From an uncultured Atopobium sp. (GTDB lineage: Bacteria > Actinomycetota > Coriobacteriia > Coriobacteriales > Atopobiaceae): a DNA stretch of 13,989 bases. Positions 13,072-13,989 of this stretch are shown here, in pieces; positions within the stretch are counted from its first letter, which is position 1; each line of letters starts with the position of its first letter. The notes below the pieces were generated by a model that was not told the origin of the DNA, ran no database searches, and saw only the letters and a program-made list of their open reading frames with translations. The stretch lies in the NCBI GenBank assembly GCA_900555335.1, contig USKU01000026.1:1-13989 (forward strand). The letters are read 5' to 3'. The translations under genes were made by a program, and so were the position numbers.

Positions 13072-13097
13072 CCCCAACTAAACGGGTTTTTTACCGT
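13072..13097 (-). repeat. 26-bp element, copy 3 (inverted)
   Basis: Read on the minus strand it begins ACGGTAAAAAACC and ends GTTTAGTTGGGG. Together with copy 2 and three further pairs (GAT/ATC) it can form a stem of about 28 bp with a few mismatches around a 20-odd base loop. The 3' arm ends in TTTTTTACC, so the structure could also work as a terminator for the GH2 gene. Confidence 0.85.
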
Positions 13098-13221
13098 TTT
13101 AGCCCCTAAATTTTGAGCTCGAAAATTGATTGATACGTAAAATTGAATATTCGAGTATAGATATTCACATAAATGAATACATCTCTAGCAAGAATAGAAA
13201 TTTTGTAACTTAATACAAAAA

Positions 13222-13255
13222 CTCGCCTTCCAGAGATCTATTTCTGGAAGGCGAG
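13222..13255 (-). terminator. Strong terminator of the PAS-like gene
   Basis: CTCGCCTTCCAGA (13222-13234) and TCTGGAAGGCGAG (13243-13255) pair perfectly over 13 bp with an eight-base loop. On the minus strand the stem is followed by TTTTTGTATT, so it serves the minus-strand gene. Confidence 0.92.
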
Positions 13256-13322
13256 GGTAGTGTATCACTTCAGTTGTGCATCATTATGCTTGGTCACACG
13301 TAGGTGCACGTAGGCGCGTCAG

Positions 13323-13361
13323 GCGCGTCGCGGACGCGCGTCGCGGTCGCGCGTAGCTGCA
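13323..13361. repeat. Three tandem 13-bp GC-rich units next to the PAS gene stop
   Basis: GCGCGTCGCGGAC (13323-13335), GCGCGTCGCGGTC (13336-13348) and a weaker third copy (13349-13361). Related CACGTAGG/CGCGTCAGG pieces extend to about 13298. The array touches the stop codon of the minus-strand gene (13364-13366). Confidence 0.8.
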
Positions 13362-13363
13362 CG

Positions 13364-13966
13364 TTAGGCGCTTGCACCCGAGGTAGCATCTACGCCTGCA
13401 CTTGGTGCGGGAGCACCAGCAGCAGGGACGGGAGCGCCAGCTGGTGGAACAACTGCGCCGCTAGCGCTTACGAGGCGCTGACCTGTGGTTTGTAGGTACC
13501 AATCCAACCATGGCTTGAAGTTAAAGACAATCTCATTAATGCCTGCGTATGAGCCATCAGGATAGTACATTGCCTGGTAGTTGTGGGTATTAATGATATC
13601 GGCCGGCGTACCTGGGACAATGGTACGAACGTACTCTTTGTCGCCGTTGCGAAGTACGCCGATGACAAACTCAACATTCTTCATGCGACCCTCAGGAAGA
13701 GAGCTGTGAACTGTAGAAAGACGGTCGCCCGATTGCGCTGGCACGCGTTTTGCCAGCATAGTGTCTGGATTGTCATGAGCGTTGTTGTAGTAAAGGAACT
13801 GGTTGTTGTCGTCCGCGTAGGTCAGCTCAAATGGCATTGCCTTCAGGAACATGTCAATCTGGTTGACCGTCAAAATGCCGTGGTCAAGCTTAACGTATGT
13901 GTCGCCCGAGACCGCGCCCACAAGCTCGGCGGCCTTCTCGACCCAATCAGGATCGTCGGGATCCAA
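13364..13966 (-). CDS. PAS-domain-like protein with Ala/Pro/Gly-rich tail, 5' end uncertain
   Basis: A 200-residue frame. After an acidic opening (DPDDPDWVEKAAELVGAVSG) and a short region TYVKLDHGILTVNQIDMFLKA, the part at about 40-165 looks like the PAS domain found at the C-terminus of DUF438-type proteins: MPFELTYADDNNQFLYYNN, then SLPEGRMKNVEFVIGVLRNGDKEYVRTIVPG (the family's VxxVIxxFKxGEKD-like helix) and a final INEIVFNFKPWLDWYL. Residues 165-200 form a low-complexity Ala/Pro/Gly/Val tail. PAS domains sense ligands or redox state; ligand and partner are unknown here. The only start inside the frame at its beginning is a TTG at 13966 with poor ribosome binding sequence, and a TAG lies two codons upstream (13970-13972). 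The true gene may therefore be broken or start later; the first internal ATG codes for Met39. Similarity is moderate, and no catalytic residues identify a function. Confidence 0.65.
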   Translation of the reverse strand: MDPDDPDWVEKAAELVGAVSGDTYVKLDHGILTVNQIDMFLKAMPFELTYADDNNQFLYYNNAHDNPDTMLAKRVPAQSGDRLSTVHSSLPEGRMKNVEFVIGVLRNGDKEYVRTIVPGTPADIINTHNYQAMYYPDGSYAGINEIVFNFKPWLDWYLQTTGQRLVSASGAVVPPAGAPVPAAGAPAPSAGVDATSGASA

Positions 13967-13989
13967 TACCTAGTTCAATCTCGTTACTG

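Larger units (their letters stand above)
12793..13363. other. 571-base gene-free region between GH2 and PAS genes
   Basis: No supported gene. From left to right: the 19-21 bp periodic repeat (12812-12928), three copies of a 26-bp element (12946-13097), an AT-rich stretch without visible signals (about 13100-13215), the terminator of the minus-strand gene (13222-13255) and GC-rich repeats (about 13290-13361). Short frames that cross the 26-bp elements are by-products of the repeats. Confidence 0.7.

Noticed and set aside
12759..13077. Two minus-strand frames of 71 and 85 residues after the GH2 gene
   Set aside because: They are built from the 26-bp elements and the periodic repeat, have no family resemblance and no good ribosome binding site.
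12946..13097. CRISPR array
   Set aside because: Only three copies, one inverted, with unequal spacing and no cas genes; not an array of regularly spaced direct repeats.
13298..13361. CRISPR or origin iterons in the GC-rich repeats
   Set aside because: Units are joined without spacers, no replication gene is near, and the position after a stop codon fits the other post-stop arrays better.
1..13989. tRNA or rRNA genes
   Set aside because: No cloverleaf with a TTCGA-type T-loop and no rRNA-like sequence was recognised on either strand by reading; a dedicated scan was not possible.

Overview
The window most resembles the chromosome of a host-associated coriobacterium of the Atopobium/Lancefieldella/Olsenella group. 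This rests on the look of the native proteins (GMP synthase end, adaptor/ATPase/permease set, PAS protein with an Ala/Pro/Gly tail) and on a moderate-GC backbone broken by one very GC-rich insertion sequence and one AT-rich, Lactobacillus-like gene. The assignment comes from protein resemblance only; no search was run.

Left part (1-5230), a patchwork of fragments and imports: the last ~100 codons of guaA with no intact upstream part; its terminator; an IS256-family element (about 585-1357) whose transposase has lost its catalytic core by an in-frame deletion; a complete DUF262-plus-HNH protein of the GmrSD/SspE type, probably anti-phage or anti-plasmid, whose start codon sits directly against the IS end; a 13-codon ORF with a good ribosome binding site that may be the stump of a second gene; a bidirectional terminator; an RclA-type flavoprotein disulfide reductase on the minus strand, AT-rich and probably acquired from a Lactobacillus-like bacterium; and the N-terminal stump of an ABC-F type ATPase.

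Middle part (5432-9021), an intact three-gene export operon: a membrane-anchored HlyD/MacA-like adaptor, a MacB/LolD-type ATPase and a MacB-type permease (a layout like B. subtilis YknXYZ). The ATPase ends in a histidine-containing hexapeptide repeat encoded by five 18-bp units, and the permease start codon overlaps its stop.

Right part (9022-13989), ordinary cellular genes: a cytoplasmic SIMPL-domain protein (minus), a small isoprenylcysteine/phospholipid methyltransferase-like membrane protein (plus), a glycoside hydrolase family 2 enzyme (plus), and on the minus strand a PAS-like protein that runs close to the window edge and whose true 5' end is uncertain.

Two patterns are not explained by the genes. 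First, several native genes are followed right at the stop codon by a short degenerate tandem repeat with its own unit (17, 12, about 19-21 and 13 bp), usually then a terminator. Second, the region after the GH2 gene holds three copies of a 26-bp element (two direct, one inverted) with an A6 run and a GTTTAGTTGGGG-type end; two of them can form a long hairpin.
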